Below, in pieces: positions 44,317-53,646 of a stretch of DNA of 64,000 nucleotides. The position numbers were made by a program, and so were the translations under genes. Origin of the DNA: DTU052 sp050951725 (GTDB lineage: Bacteria > Bacillota > Syntrophomonadia > Syntrophomonadales > DTU052); contig JBMNJO010000012.1 of the NCBI GenBank assembly GCA_050951725.1, positions 1 through 64,000 of the forward strand. Direction: 5' to 3'. Each line of letters starts with the position of its first letter. The first letter of the stretch is position 1. The notes below the pieces were generated by a model. That model was not told the DNA's origin and ran no database searches. It saw nothing but the letters and a program-made list of their open reading frames with translations.

Positions 44317-45564
44317 CTACTCGTATCTAAGCGCGTTGATCGGGTCCAAACGTGAGGCCTTCATCGCCGGGTAGACCCCAAATATCAGTCCGACAACACT
44401 GGATACTCCCACAGCCAACAGGATGGTGCTGCTGCTGACAATGGGAGTAAACCCGAGATAGGACTCACTTATTCGCCCAATCAATATGCCGAACCCGATG
44501 CCCAGGATCCCTCCGGTGAGGGTCAACAAAACCGCCTCAATCAAAAACTGGTTAAGTATATCGACAGTCCGGGCACCGACTGCTTTGCGCAGTCCAATTT
44601 CCCGGGTCCTTTCACTGACAGCTACCAGCATGATGTTCATAATTCCTATTCCACCCACCAAAAGGGAGATAGCTGCAATTCCGGCCAACAGTGAGGTCAG
44701 CATGTTGGTAATGCTGTCAACTGCTGAAAGGACATCGCCGGACGAGATAACAGTGAAATCAGCCAGTGATGAATTGGTGATATCATGATTTTTCATGAGG
44801 GTTTTTCTGATTTCCCGTTTCAGCGCAGGGACTACATTCTCGTCAACCGCCTGAACATAAATAAAATTGAAATTGTGGGATTCAAAGGTTTCAGCAGCGG
44901 CGGTGTACGGAATATAGGCCTGATTATTGGGATCAGCCAGGCCGGATTCATCAGCTGGATTGAAGATGCCAATAACCTGGTAGCCAGTGCCTTCTATTTC
45001 CAGGATCTTGTCAATTGGGTTTTCATCACCGTATAACTCTTTCGCCAAGTCTTTCCCCATCACCAGTACCTGTGAACCCTCATCCACGTGACGCTGGGTA
45101 AAAAGACGTCCCTCACCAACGGTAAGACTGTTGATTGCAAAGTAGTCCGGCGATATTCCCAGCACCGGGAAACGCTTATTACCCTTTTTGGTTTCGGCCA
45201 CTGCAGAGCTAGTAATCTCTCCAGATACATACTTGATATGAGGATGCTCTTTCCGGTCAGCCAGTGAGAGCATATCTTCTTCAGTCAATGTTGATGTCGA
45301 TAGGGTAAATCCCCGGGTATGCGACTGAGTCTTGGTGGGGTCAAGGGCCTGAGCCCCGGCAACCGCTCCGGGTAAAATCGTCAGGTTGGTAGCACCAAGA
45401 GCCAGTATACGATCGGCTATGCTGACTCTGACTCCGGCACCCAGTGATACCAGTCCGATAATCGAACCAATGCCGATAACAATGCCAAGTATGGTCAAGA
45501 GGCTTCGCCCTTTGTTCGCAAATATAGCCTTAAGGGACTGACTAATGAGGAGCCAGATTCTCAT
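44317..45564 (-). CDS. MacB/FtsX-type ABC transporter permease
   Basis: 415 residues. N-terminal helix (about 20-45), a large extracytoplasmic domain of about 220 residues, then three C-terminal helices starting at LLAGIAAISLLVGGIGIMNIMLV and ending LDPINALRYE, which is the MacB signature. It forms a transporter or mechanotransmission complex with the ATPase encoded upstream (ATGA overlap). No MacA-like adaptor is present, as in many Firmicutes. Confidence 0.92.
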   Translation of the reverse strand: MRIWLLISQSLKAIFANKGRSLLTILGIVIGIGSIIGLVSLGAGVRVSIADRILALGATNLTILPGAVAGAQALDPTKTQSHTRGFTLSTSTLTEEDMLSLADRKEHPHIKYVSGEITSSAVAETKKGNKRFPVLGISPDYFAINSLTVGEGRLFTQRHVDEGSQVLVMGKDLAKELYGDENPIDKILEIEGTGYQVIGIFNPADESGLADPNNQAYIPYTAAAETFESHNFNFIYVQAVDENVVPALKREIRKTLMKNHDITNSSLADFTVISSGDVLSAVDSITNMLTSLLAGIAAISLLVGGIGIMNIMLVAVSERTREIGLRKAVGARTVDILNQFLIEAVLLTLTGGILGIGFGILIGRISESYLGFTPIVSSSTILLAVGVSSVVGLIFGVYPAMKASRLDPINALRYE

Positions 45565-46244
45565 GCGACCCTCTCAGCAACGGAAACGATTTCACCGTCC
45601 AGCAGTTTTATGGTCCGGTCTGCATGACGGGCAATCTGTTCCTCATGGGTGATGAGAATAATGGTGGATCCGCTGGAGTTGATTCTCCGAAATATGTCCA
45701 GGATCTCCATCGAGCGTTTACTGTCCAGGTTGCCAGTAGGTTCATCGGCCAGGATAATGGCGGGATTCATTATCAGGGCCCGGGCAATGGCAACTCGCTG
45801 CATCTGTCCACCTGATAACTGATTGCTCTGGTGATTGATATGGTCAGCCAGGCCGACCTCTTCGATCAGCTTGACTGCCCTATTCCTGCTGTTTTTGAGC
45901 CTGCCGTAAATGGTAGGAAGAAGGACATTGCCCAGAACTGTAGTACGGGGCAGCAGGTTAAACTGCTGGAATACAAAGCCAAACCGCTGGTTTCGCAGAG
46001 CAGCAAGACTGTTGTCTCTGAGTTTGCTGACATCCCGTCCTTCCAGGAAGTACTGCCCGGAAGTGGGGCGGTCAAGCAGGCCCAGGATGTGCATCAGCGT
46101 TGATTTGCCAGAGCCCGACGGCCCCATTATCGCCAGGAATTCACCTCTGGTTACTGTCAGATCAATATCCCTCAAAGCCACGGTATCCTCAACACCGGTT
46201 TTATATATTTTGGAGATCCCTTTCATCTCGATGATGTACTCCAT
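45561..46244 (-). CDS. MacB/LolD-type ABC transporter ATPase
   Basis: 227 residues from ATG 46244 (MEYIIEMKG); the longer open frame upstream has no ribosome site and enters repeat sequence. Walker A GPSGSGKST, signature LSGGQMQR, Walker B ILADEPTGNLDS, H-loop ITHEE. Typical of macrolide-exporter or lipoprotein-release families; cargo unknown. Confidence 0.92.
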   Translation of the reverse strand: MEYIIEMKGISKIYKTGVEDTVALRDIDLTVTRGEFLAIMGPSGSGKSTLMHILGLLDRPTSGQYFLEGRDVSKLRDNSLAALRNQRFGFVFQQFNLLPRTTVLGNVLLPTIYGRLKNSRNRAVKLIEEVGLADHINHQSNQLSGGQMQRVAIARALIMNPAIILADEPTGNLDSKRSMEILDIFRRINSSGSTIILITHEEQIARHADRTIKLLDGEIVSVAERVA

Positions 46245-46379
46245 CAGCACCACTCTTTCACAGCTTCTTACTCTCACATAGTATTTTGGATAAAAACCGG
46301 ATAACCTACTCACGCTTTTTACAGACACTTCGAGGTTTATGGCAATACCGCGGCAGATAGAGTCCATCCAGCAGCCAAA

Positions 46380-46540
46380 TTGGACCGAAGAGTTGGCCAA
46401 TTTAACATCCATGTTCAGTGGCCCTCTCTCGCCTTGTCCGTGGGGCTCGCCCTCTTTCGTCGTTCGCCTTCGCAGGGTGTTCTGCCATGCTGCGTCAACC
46501 GATTCCTACATATCAATCAAGCCAGGTTAAGGTTGGACAA
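46380..46540 (+). repeat. Dispersed intergenic repeat, copy C
   Basis: Contains ATCCATGTTCAGTGGCC, GTGGGGCTCGCC, TCTTTCGTCGTTCGCCTTCG, AGGGTGTTCTGCCATGC and GTCAACCG in the order seen in copies A and B. Confidence 0.7.
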
Positions 46541-46557
46541 GGGGGACAAATTTTGGG

Positions 46558-46586
46558 TTGCGATATAGAATGACATCGTATATTAT
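46558..46586 (+). promoter_or_regulatory. Promoter of the rrf2 gene
   Basis: TTGCGA, 17 bases, TATTAT, 50 bases before the start codon. Confidence 0.5.
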
Positions 46587-46636
46587 TAACTTATAGATAA
46601 TGTGGATCAAAATAATCCGCTTAAGGGGTGCGCGAA

Positions 46637-47050
46637 TTGCAGATTACCAGGCAGACCGAATACGGCATCAGAACACTGATCGAGTTGGCCCAGTTGCCAG
46701 AAGGTCAGTTGATTGCTTCCAAAACCATATCTGAACGCCAGGAAATCCCTGAGACCTTCTTGCACAAAACACTGCAACTGCTGTCCAAGGCTGGACTGGT
46801 TATCACGCAACGAGGGGTTCAGGGAGGAGTGAGGCTTGCCTTACCCCCCGATAAGATCACCATTAAGGATATCCTGGTTGCGATCGAAGGCCCGCTGGCC
46901 ATTAACGTCTGCATGGTGCCCGGGTATCCCTGTGATAAGATGGGAACCTGTCAGGTCAGAAGGATTCTGGCTAGAGCCCAGGCGGCTTTGTCGGCTGAGT
47001 TGAGCCGGGAGACCCTGGCTGACATCATAGATGAAAGGAGAGAGGAGTAG
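46637..47050 (+). CDS. Rrf2-family iron-sulfur transcription regulator, probably NsrR-like
   Basis: 137 residues from TTG 46637, preferred because AAGGGG lies eight bases upstream; GTG at 46628 falls beside the ribosome site. N-terminal winged helix (QTEYGIRTLIELAQ; IPETFLHKTLQLLSKAGLV). Cysteines C92, C99 and C105 in VCMVPGYPCDKMGTC form the CX6CX5C cluster-binding loop. The next gene is hcp, so nitric-oxide or nitrosative-stress sensing is a reasonable inference. Confidence 0.88.
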   Translation: MQITRQTEYGIRTLIELAQLPEGQLIASKTISERQEIPETFLHKTLQLLSKAGLVITQRGVQGGVRLALPPDKITIKDILVAIEGPLAINVCMVPGYPCDKMGTCQVRRILARAQAALSAELSRETLADIIDERREE

Positions 47051-47130
47051 AACAGAACCAGGCTTTTATTTACCCCAAAAGAGGACATAAAACATCTAAT
47101 TTATCATCATAATGTGGGGAGGAATGATAC

Positions 47131-48762
47131 ATGTTCTGTAATCAGTGTGAACAGACAGCCAAAGGAATCGGGTGCACAGTCTCTGGAGTGTGTGGAAAGA
47201 AACCGAATGTTGCCCAGCTGCAGGATCTGTTGACTTATGCTCTGCGCGGCCTGAGCCGTGCTGCCTATGAGGCACAGAAAGCGGGGGTTAATGATCCGCG
47301 GGCCAATCGCATGTTAACCAAAGGATTGTTTGCCACTCTTACCAATGTTAATTTTGACCCCGAGTCCTTGGCTGATTATATTAACCAGGCTGTGGAATTG
47401 AGACAAGATCTGGTCGATAGAATTGGGAAGTCCGGACAGGTTGACGGATGGGAGGACGAATCCCTGCATTTTACACCTGCTGCAGATCTGCAGGGTCTCT
47501 GCCAGCAGGGCGAAGATGTCGGGGCCCTGGGATTCCAGGAATCTGACCCGGACATCATGTCGCTGAAACAGATCCTGGTCTACGGGCTGAGAGGCGTTGC
47601 TGCCTATGCCCATCACGCTGGTCTGCTCGGGCAGGAAGACCCGGCTGTTTATCAGTTTATGCACAAAGCGATGGCCAACCTGACCAATAGTTCACTGGGC
47701 CTGCAGGAATGGCTGGACCTGGTGCTGGAATGCGGAAGCATAAACCTTCGGGCGATGGAACTTTTGGATGCAGGAAATACTGAGACTCTGGGCCACCCAG
47801 AACCGACTCCAGTAAGCCTGGGGCACCTTCAGGGCAAATGTATCCTGGTATCCGGGCATGATCTGCTGGATCTTAAGGAATTATTAATACAGACAGAGGG
47901 TAAGGGCATCAACATCTATACCCACGGTGAGATGCTGCCGGCCCATGGCTATCCGGAACTTAAGAAATATCAGCACCTGGTGGGGCACTACGGGACCGCC
48001 TGGCATAATCAGAAAAAGGAATTCAGCCAGTTTCCAGGGCCAATACTGATGACCACCAACTGTATTCAAGAGCCGCAGCCGACCTATGCTGACAGCATAT
48101 TCACCACCGGACCAGTCGCCTGGCCGGGAGTCACCCATGTAGAGAACGGCTCTTTCCAGCCGGTGATTGACAAGGCATTGCAGATGCCAGGGTTTGATGA
48201 TAACCAGGAGGGTCAGACCATACTCTGTGGTTTTGCCCGCAATGCGGTCCTGAACGTAGCGGATCAGGTGATTGAAGCGGTGAAGGGTGGAGCTATCAGG
48301 CACTTCCTGCTGGTAGGCGGGTGTGATGGAGCGCGGGCGACCCGTAGTTATTACACCGAAATAGTGGAAAAAGCCCCTGATGATACCGTGATTCTGACTC
48401 TGGGATGCGGCAAGTTCCGTTTCTTTGACCGGGAACTGGGTGATATTGGCGGGATCCCACGGTTGCTGGACCTGGGACAGTGCAATGATGCCTACTCAGC
48501 GGTTCAGATTGCAGTGGCCCTGGCCAATGCCTTTGAGTGTGGTGTCAATGACCTTCCGCTGTCGTTGGTATTGTCCTGGTATGAACAGAAAGCGGTTTCT
48601 GTACTCCTGAGCCTGCTCTATCTGGGTATCAAGAATATTCGGATTGGGCCTACACTCCCGGCCTTTATTTCCCCGGGAGTCCTGAAGGTACTGGTTGATA
48701 ACTATGGTCTCAGACCGATAACCACCTCGGATGATGACCTGATGGCGATACTGGCTGGTTAA
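47131..48762 (+). CDS. hcp: Hybrid-cluster protein (hydroxylamine / nitric oxide reductase)
   Basis: 543 residues, full length. The N-terminal cluster motif C3, C6, C15, C21 (CX2CX8CX5C) is the strict-anaerobe type that binds a [4Fe-4S] cluster, as in Desulfovibrio. Hybrid-cluster ligand regions include TNCIQEP, GGCDGAR and LGCGKFRF. In characterised organisms it reduces NO to N2O or hydroxylamine to ammonia. Ribosome site GGGGAGG eight bases before the ATG. It follows the Rrf2 regulator by 80 bases; no hcr reductase is adjacent. Confidence 0.96.
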   Translation: MFCNQCEQTAKGIGCTVSGVCGKKPNVAQLQDLLTYALRGLSRAAYEAQKAGVNDPRANRMLTKGLFATLTNVNFDPESLADYINQAVELRQDLVDRIGKSGQVDGWEDESLHFTPAADLQGLCQQGEDVGALGFQESDPDIMSLKQILVYGLRGVAAYAHHAGLLGQEDPAVYQFMHKAMANLTNSSLGLQEWLDLVLECGSINLRAMELLDAGNTETLGHPEPTPVSLGHLQGKCILVSGHDLLDLKELLIQTEGKGINIYTHGEMLPAHGYPELKKYQHLVGHYGTAWHNQKKEFSQFPGPILMTTNCIQEPQPTYADSIFTTGPVAWPGVTHVENGSFQPVIDKALQMPGFDDNQEGQTILCGFARNAVLNVADQVIEAVKGGAIRHFLLVGGCDGARATRSYYTEIVEKAPDDTVILTLGCGKFRFFDRELGDIGGIPRLLDLGQCNDAYSAVQIAVALANAFECGVNDLPLSLVLSWYEQKAVSVLLSLLYLGIKNIRIGPTLPAFISPGVLKVLVDNYGLRPITTSDDDLMAILAG

Positions 48763-48810
48763 TAAATCCTTCTAACTCCCAATCCCCATGCCAAACGATA
48801 AGAAAGAAAC

Positions 48811-48842
48811 AGAGGGTTCTCCAGCGAGAACCCTCTGCGCTT
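48811..48842 (+). terminator. Terminator of hcp
   Basis: AGAGGGTTCT and AGAACCCTCT around CCAGCG. The T-tract is poor (GCGCTTTAT). Confidence 0.6.
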
Positions 48843-48936
48843 TATATTCATAAACGAGCAGGTTTTCCGTCCACATCAGATCTGCCAGACATCTTGTTGG
48901 ACGGCCTGACCCAATAAACCGGTCCTCTGACGATAA

Positions 48937-50874
48937 CTAAATCGACCAGGCGGCTCTGGCGCCTTCCTCCACCGCTTCTATAATCCGGCGGCCTTTAATG
49001 GCATCGCCCGCTATCTGATAAGTTATGCCCCTTTCCTCGAGGTAACTCTTCAGCTCATCACGAGATTTGGTCCCCGTGGCGACGATGACGCTGTCAATTT
49101 CGGTTAACAGCTGCTCATTTCCACCGACAGATATGGTAACTGCGTTGGGGGTAATTTTCTGCACCCGGGCGCCGAGAATCATAGTATAACCCGCGTTCCT
49201 GAAACGCTTGTGCAGCATGTATCCGTGAGACGCGGCTTTGGTCACAGGTGACTCCGGCATTTCCTCAACCAGAACCAGGTCAGTGCAGCCTTGCTCGCGG
49301 CAGAAGTCAGCGGCTTCCATCCCTACCAGGCCGCCACCGATGATCAGAACGTTCCCGGAGCACTTAACCTCGCCTTTTATCACCTGTCGGGCAAAGTGGA
49401 CATGGGGGAGATCAATACCCTCAATTGCAGGAACGGCTTCGTCGGCTCCGGTAGCCAGTATCACGACTTCGGGGCTGCCGGCCGTAATCATCTCTGGTGT
49501 CACCCGGGTATTCAGCTTGAATGTGACGCCAGCCCTTTCCGCTTTGGCAGCAAGCCTTGTGATCCAGCGTTTATACGCTTCCTTGAAGGGGGCTTTGGCA
49601 GCCAGCAGCACCTGGCCACCCGTTTCAGCCTCCATTTCAAAGAGGGTGACCTGGTGACCCAGACGTGCGCTCTCATGAGCTGCAGTAAGACCGGCTGGTC
49701 CTCCTCCGATGACCCATACCACACGACTCTTTTCTGCCGGTTTGGTGGGATACCTTAACTCCATCCCGGTCTCGGGATTTATCGCACAGCGGATCCTCTT
49801 GCCCTCAAGCATCTCCCGCTCAATGCACCCCTGATTGCAGGCCAGACACTCAAATGTTTCATGGGACTTTCCATTGATTGCGTTGATAAGGAAATCAGGA
49901 TCTGCCAGGAGCTGGCGGCCAAAGGCTATCATGTCCGCGTCCCCCCGGGCAATGCAGTCATTGGCCAGGAAAGGATCAGTGAAGCGACCTACACCGATAA
50001 CAGGCACATTGACCGTTTCTTTGACTTTTCGGGCCAGATGCATGGTAAACCCGGGTTCATATTCAATAGGGGCGCTGGTCATTCCGCCGGGACTGCCGTG
50101 AGTTCCGAAGGAGGCATGGATGATGTCGGCTCCGGCTTTAACAAACTCAGGAATTATCGGTACCATCTCATCTGCGGTATAACCGCCTTTAATCATTTCT
50201 TCAATGGAGAGACGCAGGGATATGGGGAAGTCATCACCCACAGCCTGTCGCACACTCTGCAGTACCTCAATCACAAAGCGAGCCCGTTGGCGCAGATCTC
50301 CGCCGTATTGATCCTGTCTCTTGTTGGAGTTGGCTGAAAGGAACTGGCACAGAAGATAACCGTGGGCGCCGTGGATTTCCACCGCATCGTATCCTGCTTC
50401 TCGCAGCCGGGCGGCCGCCTTACCAAAAGAGGCAATTACCTCAGCAATATCTTCAAGGGTCATTTCCCGGGGAGCCCGGTTGTACACATAACTGGGAACT
50501 GCCGAGGGCCCCATGGCTTCGCCGGAATCGAGCAGGAGGGAACTCTCCCGTCCCACGTGGTGCAACTGGGCCGCAACCTTACTGCCATGACGGTGTACAA
50601 GATCGGTCAATTGCTTTAGTCCCGGTATGAAACGGTCATCAAATGCTGCTAATTCTCCGGGGAAGGTGGAACCCTTCGGGTGTACCGAGGTGATTTCATT
50701 AATCACAAAACCGGCGCCGCTCTTTACCCGCCGTTCCAGAAAGGCCAACAGGCGATTTCCCACCGAACCATCTTTATTGGTTAGTACGGTTCCCATAGGA
50801 GGCATAACAACCCGGTTGGGTATCTCCAGGTTTCTGACTTTAATTGGTTGTAATAGGTGTTCCAGACTGCTCAT
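48937..50874 (-). CDS. NADH:flavin oxidoreductase of the Old Yellow / dienoyl-CoA reductase family
   Basis: 645 residues. N-terminal FMN TIM barrel (1-335) with HGAHGYLLCQFLS and GRQLLADPDF, then a [4Fe-4S] site C343, C346, C350, C363, and a C-terminal FAD/NAD(P) domain with GGGPAGLTAA and GGGLVGMEAA. This is the layout of 2,4-dienoyl-CoA reductase FadH and trimethylamine dehydrogenase relatives. It could reduce unsaturated acyl-CoAs, matching the fatty-acid theme, but enoate or bile-acid-type substrates are possible. ATG 50874 has GGGAG about ten bases upstream. Confidence 0.9.
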   Translation of the reverse strand: MSSLEHLLQPIKVRNLEIPNRVVMPPMGTVLTNKDGSVGNRLLAFLERRVKSGAGFVINEITSVHPKGSTFPGELAAFDDRFIPGLKQLTDLVHRHGSKVAAQLHHVGRESSLLLDSGEAMGPSAVPSYVYNRAPREMTLEDIAEVIASFGKAAARLREAGYDAVEIHGAHGYLLCQFLSANSNKRQDQYGGDLRQRARFVIEVLQSVRQAVGDDFPISLRLSIEEMIKGGYTADEMVPIIPEFVKAGADIIHASFGTHGSPGGMTSAPIEYEPGFTMHLARKVKETVNVPVIGVGRFTDPFLANDCIARGDADMIAFGRQLLADPDFLINAINGKSHETFECLACNQGCIEREMLEGKRIRCAINPETGMELRYPTKPAEKSRVVWVIGGGPAGLTAAHESARLGHQVTLFEMEAETGGQVLLAAKAPFKEAYKRWITRLAAKAERAGVTFKLNTRVTPEMITAGSPEVVILATGADEAVPAIEGIDLPHVHFARQVIKGEVKCSGNVLIIGGGLVGMEAADFCREQGCTDLVLVEEMPESPVTKAASHGYMLHKRFRNAGYTMILGARVQKITPNAVTISVGGNEQLLTEIDSVIVATGTKSRDELKSYLEERGITYQIAGDAIKGRRIIEAVEEGARAAWSI

Positions 50875-50990
50875 TAACTCCACTCCCTTAACAGATGTTC
50901 ATAAGTCGCCTACCGGCCGTCATCCTTGGTCAGAGGCAAAAACAAAAGAGGCACTTTGTCAATGCACTTGACGACAAAACACGGATCAGT

Positions 50991-51425
50991 TTATTTGATG
51001 GGGACTTCAACCTGGTCCAGGATACTCAAAAAGAGGTTGAAATCTTCATCTGAGAACTGAACTCTCAGTTGATGGTCCAGCTTACCCGCCAGGCCGCTCA
51101 CTTCCGGTCCAATCTGTTTTCCTTTTTCCGTTAAGTAAACTCGAACCGAGCGGCGATCCTCGGGGTCCCCCCGCCTTTCCAAAAGACCGGCGCGTTCCAT
51201 GCGGTCCAACAACCCGGTTAGAGTTGGTCCTTCAATGGACAGAGAATTGGCCAGATCCTTAAATTTCATGCCGTCCTGGTTGTAAAGAGTGACTATAACG
51301 AAATACTGAACCGGGGTAAGTCCGAAGGCTGACAGGTTGTTCTCATAGAAACGCTGCACGTTGCGGTAGACCTTCCCCAATTTGAAACATACAAAATTCG
51401 AGGTACTATTATGTTCCTCCGCCAC
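50991..51425 (-). CDS. MarR-family transcriptional regulator
   Basis: 144 residues. Winged helix with MKFKDLANSLSIEGPTLTGL and the wing RRGDPEDRRSVRVYLTEKG, both classic MarR elements. Co-directional with the flavin reductase gene 115 bases downstream and likely its regulator. A candidate operator lies 34 bases upstream of the start. Confidence 0.92.
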   Translation of the reverse strand: MAEEHNSTSNFVCFKLGKVYRNVQRFYENNLSAFGLTPVQYFVIVTLYNQDGMKFKDLANSLSIEGPTLTGLLDRMERAGLLERRGDPEDRRSVRVYLTEKGKQIGPEVSGLAGKLDHQLRVQFSDEDFNLFLSILDQVEVPIK

Positions 51426-51458
51426 TTATACACCCCCCTTCGCCAGGTTGCCAGCACA

Positions 51459-51476
51459 CTAACATTCGTATGCTAA
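51459..51476. promoter_or_regulatory. Candidate MarR operator
   Basis: Imperfect inverted repeat CTAACAT-TCGT-ATGCTAA (YTARCAT-N4-ATGYTAR) upstream of marR. Autoregulation is an inference. Confidence 0.45.
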
Positions 51477-51695
51477 CATATTACATAGAAAATGATAGCC
51501 TGTAAATAACTGTTTCACATTCCATAGAGTGAAGGCAGACGCGGTTATCGGCTGAATCTATGTGTGTTACAATCAAGAAAAAAGTCGGAAATAACTTTTA
51601 CTAACGACAAGAAATACCAAGGGGTTTTACCACCTTTTGTCTAATACTTAAATTTTCAAACGGGAAAATCGACAACGGGATAAGGAGGCGGGTTA

Positions 51696-51728
51696 ATGCG
51701 AAGAGAGGGATTGCTTTACTATGCGTAA
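51696..51728 (+). CDS. Ten-codon upstream open frame coupled to the hybrid kinase
   Basis: ATG at 51696 with AAGGAGG eight bases upstream encodes MRREGLLYYA and stops at TAA 51726-51728, overlapping the kinase start codon at 51721. The kinase itself has only a weak GAGAGGGA site. The arrangement suggests translational coupling; whether the peptide is made is unknown. Confidence 0.4.
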   Translation: MRREGLLYYA

Positions 51729-53646
51729 ACTTGAGAAAAAGAGTGCAATCCATCCCGAAAAGGTAACCACCACCGAAATCAAACTAAACGAAGCCCGCTA
51801 CCGCGCTATAGTTGAAAATCAAACCGAACTGGTTATCACTTTTACTCCCGATTATCGAATGAGTTTTGTAAACAATGCGACGTGCAGGTACTTCCATGCA
51901 TCCCGGGAAGAGATGCTTGGGCGGAACCTGCTGTATTCCGTGGTAAAAGAAGATGTTGAAACTGCACTTGCAGCCATCAGAAAATCTGTGCAGGCAAGAG
52001 ACCATGGCGGAACCACCATCCGGGTCATAAACGCGCGAGGTGAGGTATGTTGGACAGAATGGAACTGTAAAGCCATCTTTGATGGCCCGGAAGTACTTGA
52101 GTACCATGTGGTGGGGCGTGATATAACCCAGAGAAAGAAGTTGGAGGATGCCTTGATCAAGAGTGAAGCCAACTTTCGAAAGCTGGCTGAGGCATCACCG
52201 GCGGCTATCTTCGTCTATCAGGATGGCGTTTTATGTTATGCCAACACGGCCTTTCTGGATCTCACCGGATACAGCATTCAGGAAATTGTGGGCAGTAACC
52301 CGTTCGAATTGCTGGCTCACCCCGATTATACCGAATCACTCCGCAGGAACTGTATTGCCAGGTTCCGGGGAGAAAGAATTCCCCCATACAAGATCCGTCT
52401 GGTTGGCAAAGGCGGACGGGATATCTGGGGCTACCTTTCGGCCGATATAATCGACTACGAGGGCGCCGACGCGATTGTGGGAGCGATTATGGATGTCACT
52501 GAGAGCCTCAAGATGGAAGAAGAAATTCTGAAGGGCAGCAAGCTGAAGTCTCTGGGGGTTTTGGCTGGAGGAATCGCCCACGACTTTAACAATATCTTAA
52601 CCGTTATTGCCGGGAACACAGCAATGGCAAAAACCGGATGCAATAACGGCGAGTATGTGCTTGATCTTCTGGAAGAGATTGAAACAGCCACTGGTCAGGC
52701 CCGCACATTGACCCACCAGTTGCTGACATTTTCCAAAGGAGGGGTTCCGGTAAAAGAAACAGCATCCATAGCTGAGCTGATCAAGGAGTCGGCAATGTTT
52801 GTTTTACGAGGGTCCAATGTGAGGTGCGAGTTTGATATTCCGGAAGATCTATGGGCAGTGGAAATCGACGTTGGTCAGGTTAATCAGGTGATAAGCAACC
52901 TGGTAATAAATGCGGACCAGGCAATGCCTGAGGGTGGAGTTATAAAAATCTTTGCACGCAACATCGAGAGTGAGCCCATTGAACAATCAGCTCCAAGCCC
53001 CCGGCGTCAAGTCTGTATCACTATTGAGGACCAGGGAACAGGAATACAGGAAGAAAATTTGGCCAACATCTTTGAACCCTACTTCACAACCAAAAAAGAT
53101 GGCCATGGCCTGGGACTCGCTACTTCATACTCGGTAATCAAGAGACATGGAGGAGATATTCAAGTGGAATCCAGCTTGGGTATCGGGACCAGATTCACAA
53201 TATACCTTCCAGTTTCGTTTTCCGGTCGGATAGCGGAGACTCAAACGGATGAACACCTGGTCTCGGGACATGGTCATGTCCTGGTTATGGATGATGAGGA
53301 ACCAGTGCGGTTAACCCTGGGCAGGATGCTTTGCTATCTTGGCTATACGGTGGAATATGCAGATGATGGAGTAGAGGCTCTTGAAAAGTATGTGCTGGGA
53401 CTGTTCAATAAAAAGCCGTTTGATGTGGTTATAATGGACCTGACCGTCCCCGGACAGATGGGGGGCAAGGAAGCTGTCCAGCGCCTGCTGGCAATGGACC
53501 CGAAGGCAAAGGTGATTGTAACCAGCGGATATGCCAATGATCCGGTGATGGAGGATTATATCTCCCAGGGCTTTTGCGGGGTTATTACCAAACCCTGCAA
53601 TCTGGCAAAACTAAGCCAGTTGCTGGATGATGTCTTAAAAGCATGA
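51721..53646 (+). CDS. PAS-PAS hybrid histidine kinase with C-terminal receiver
   Basis: 641 residues, no membrane helix. PAS 1 about 24-138, PAS 2 about 148-265. H287 lies in GGIAHDFNNILTVI, the HDFNN subtype. HATPase has NLVINADQAMPEGG and DGHGLGLATSYSVIKRHGG. The receiver domain (about 518-640) has MDDEE and the acceptor aspartate in VVIMDLTVPG. Hybrid kinases with the HDFN box often act as orphan phosphorelay inputs. No cognate regulator is adjacent. Confidence 0.9.
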   Translation: MRKLEKKSAIHPEKVTTTEIKLNEARYRAIVENQTELVITFTPDYRMSFVNNATCRYFHASREEMLGRNLLYSVVKEDVETALAAIRKSVQARDHGGTTIRVINARGEVCWTEWNCKAIFDGPEVLEYHVVGRDITQRKKLEDALIKSEANFRKLAEASPAAIFVYQDGVLCYANTAFLDLTGYSIQEIVGSNPFELLAHPDYTESLRRNCIARFRGERIPPYKIRLVGKGGRDIWGYLSADIIDYEGADAIVGAIMDVTESLKMEEEILKGSKLKSLGVLAGGIAHDFNNILTVIAGNTAMAKTGCNNGEYVLDLLEEIETATGQARTLTHQLLTFSKGGVPVKETASIAELIKESAMFVLRGSNVRCEFDIPEDLWAVEIDVGQVNQVISNLVINADQAMPEGGVIKIFARNIESEPIEQSAPSPRRQVCITIEDQGTGIQEENLANIFEPYFTTKKDGHGLGLATSYSVIKRHGGDIQVESSLGIGTRFTIYLPVSFSGRIAETQTDEHLVSGHGHVLVMDDEEPVRLTLGRMLCYLGYTVEYADDGVEALEKYVLGLFNKKPFDVVIMDLTVPGQMGGKEAVQRLLAMDPKAKVIVTSGYANDPVMEDYISQGFCGVITKPCNLAKLSQLLDDVLKA

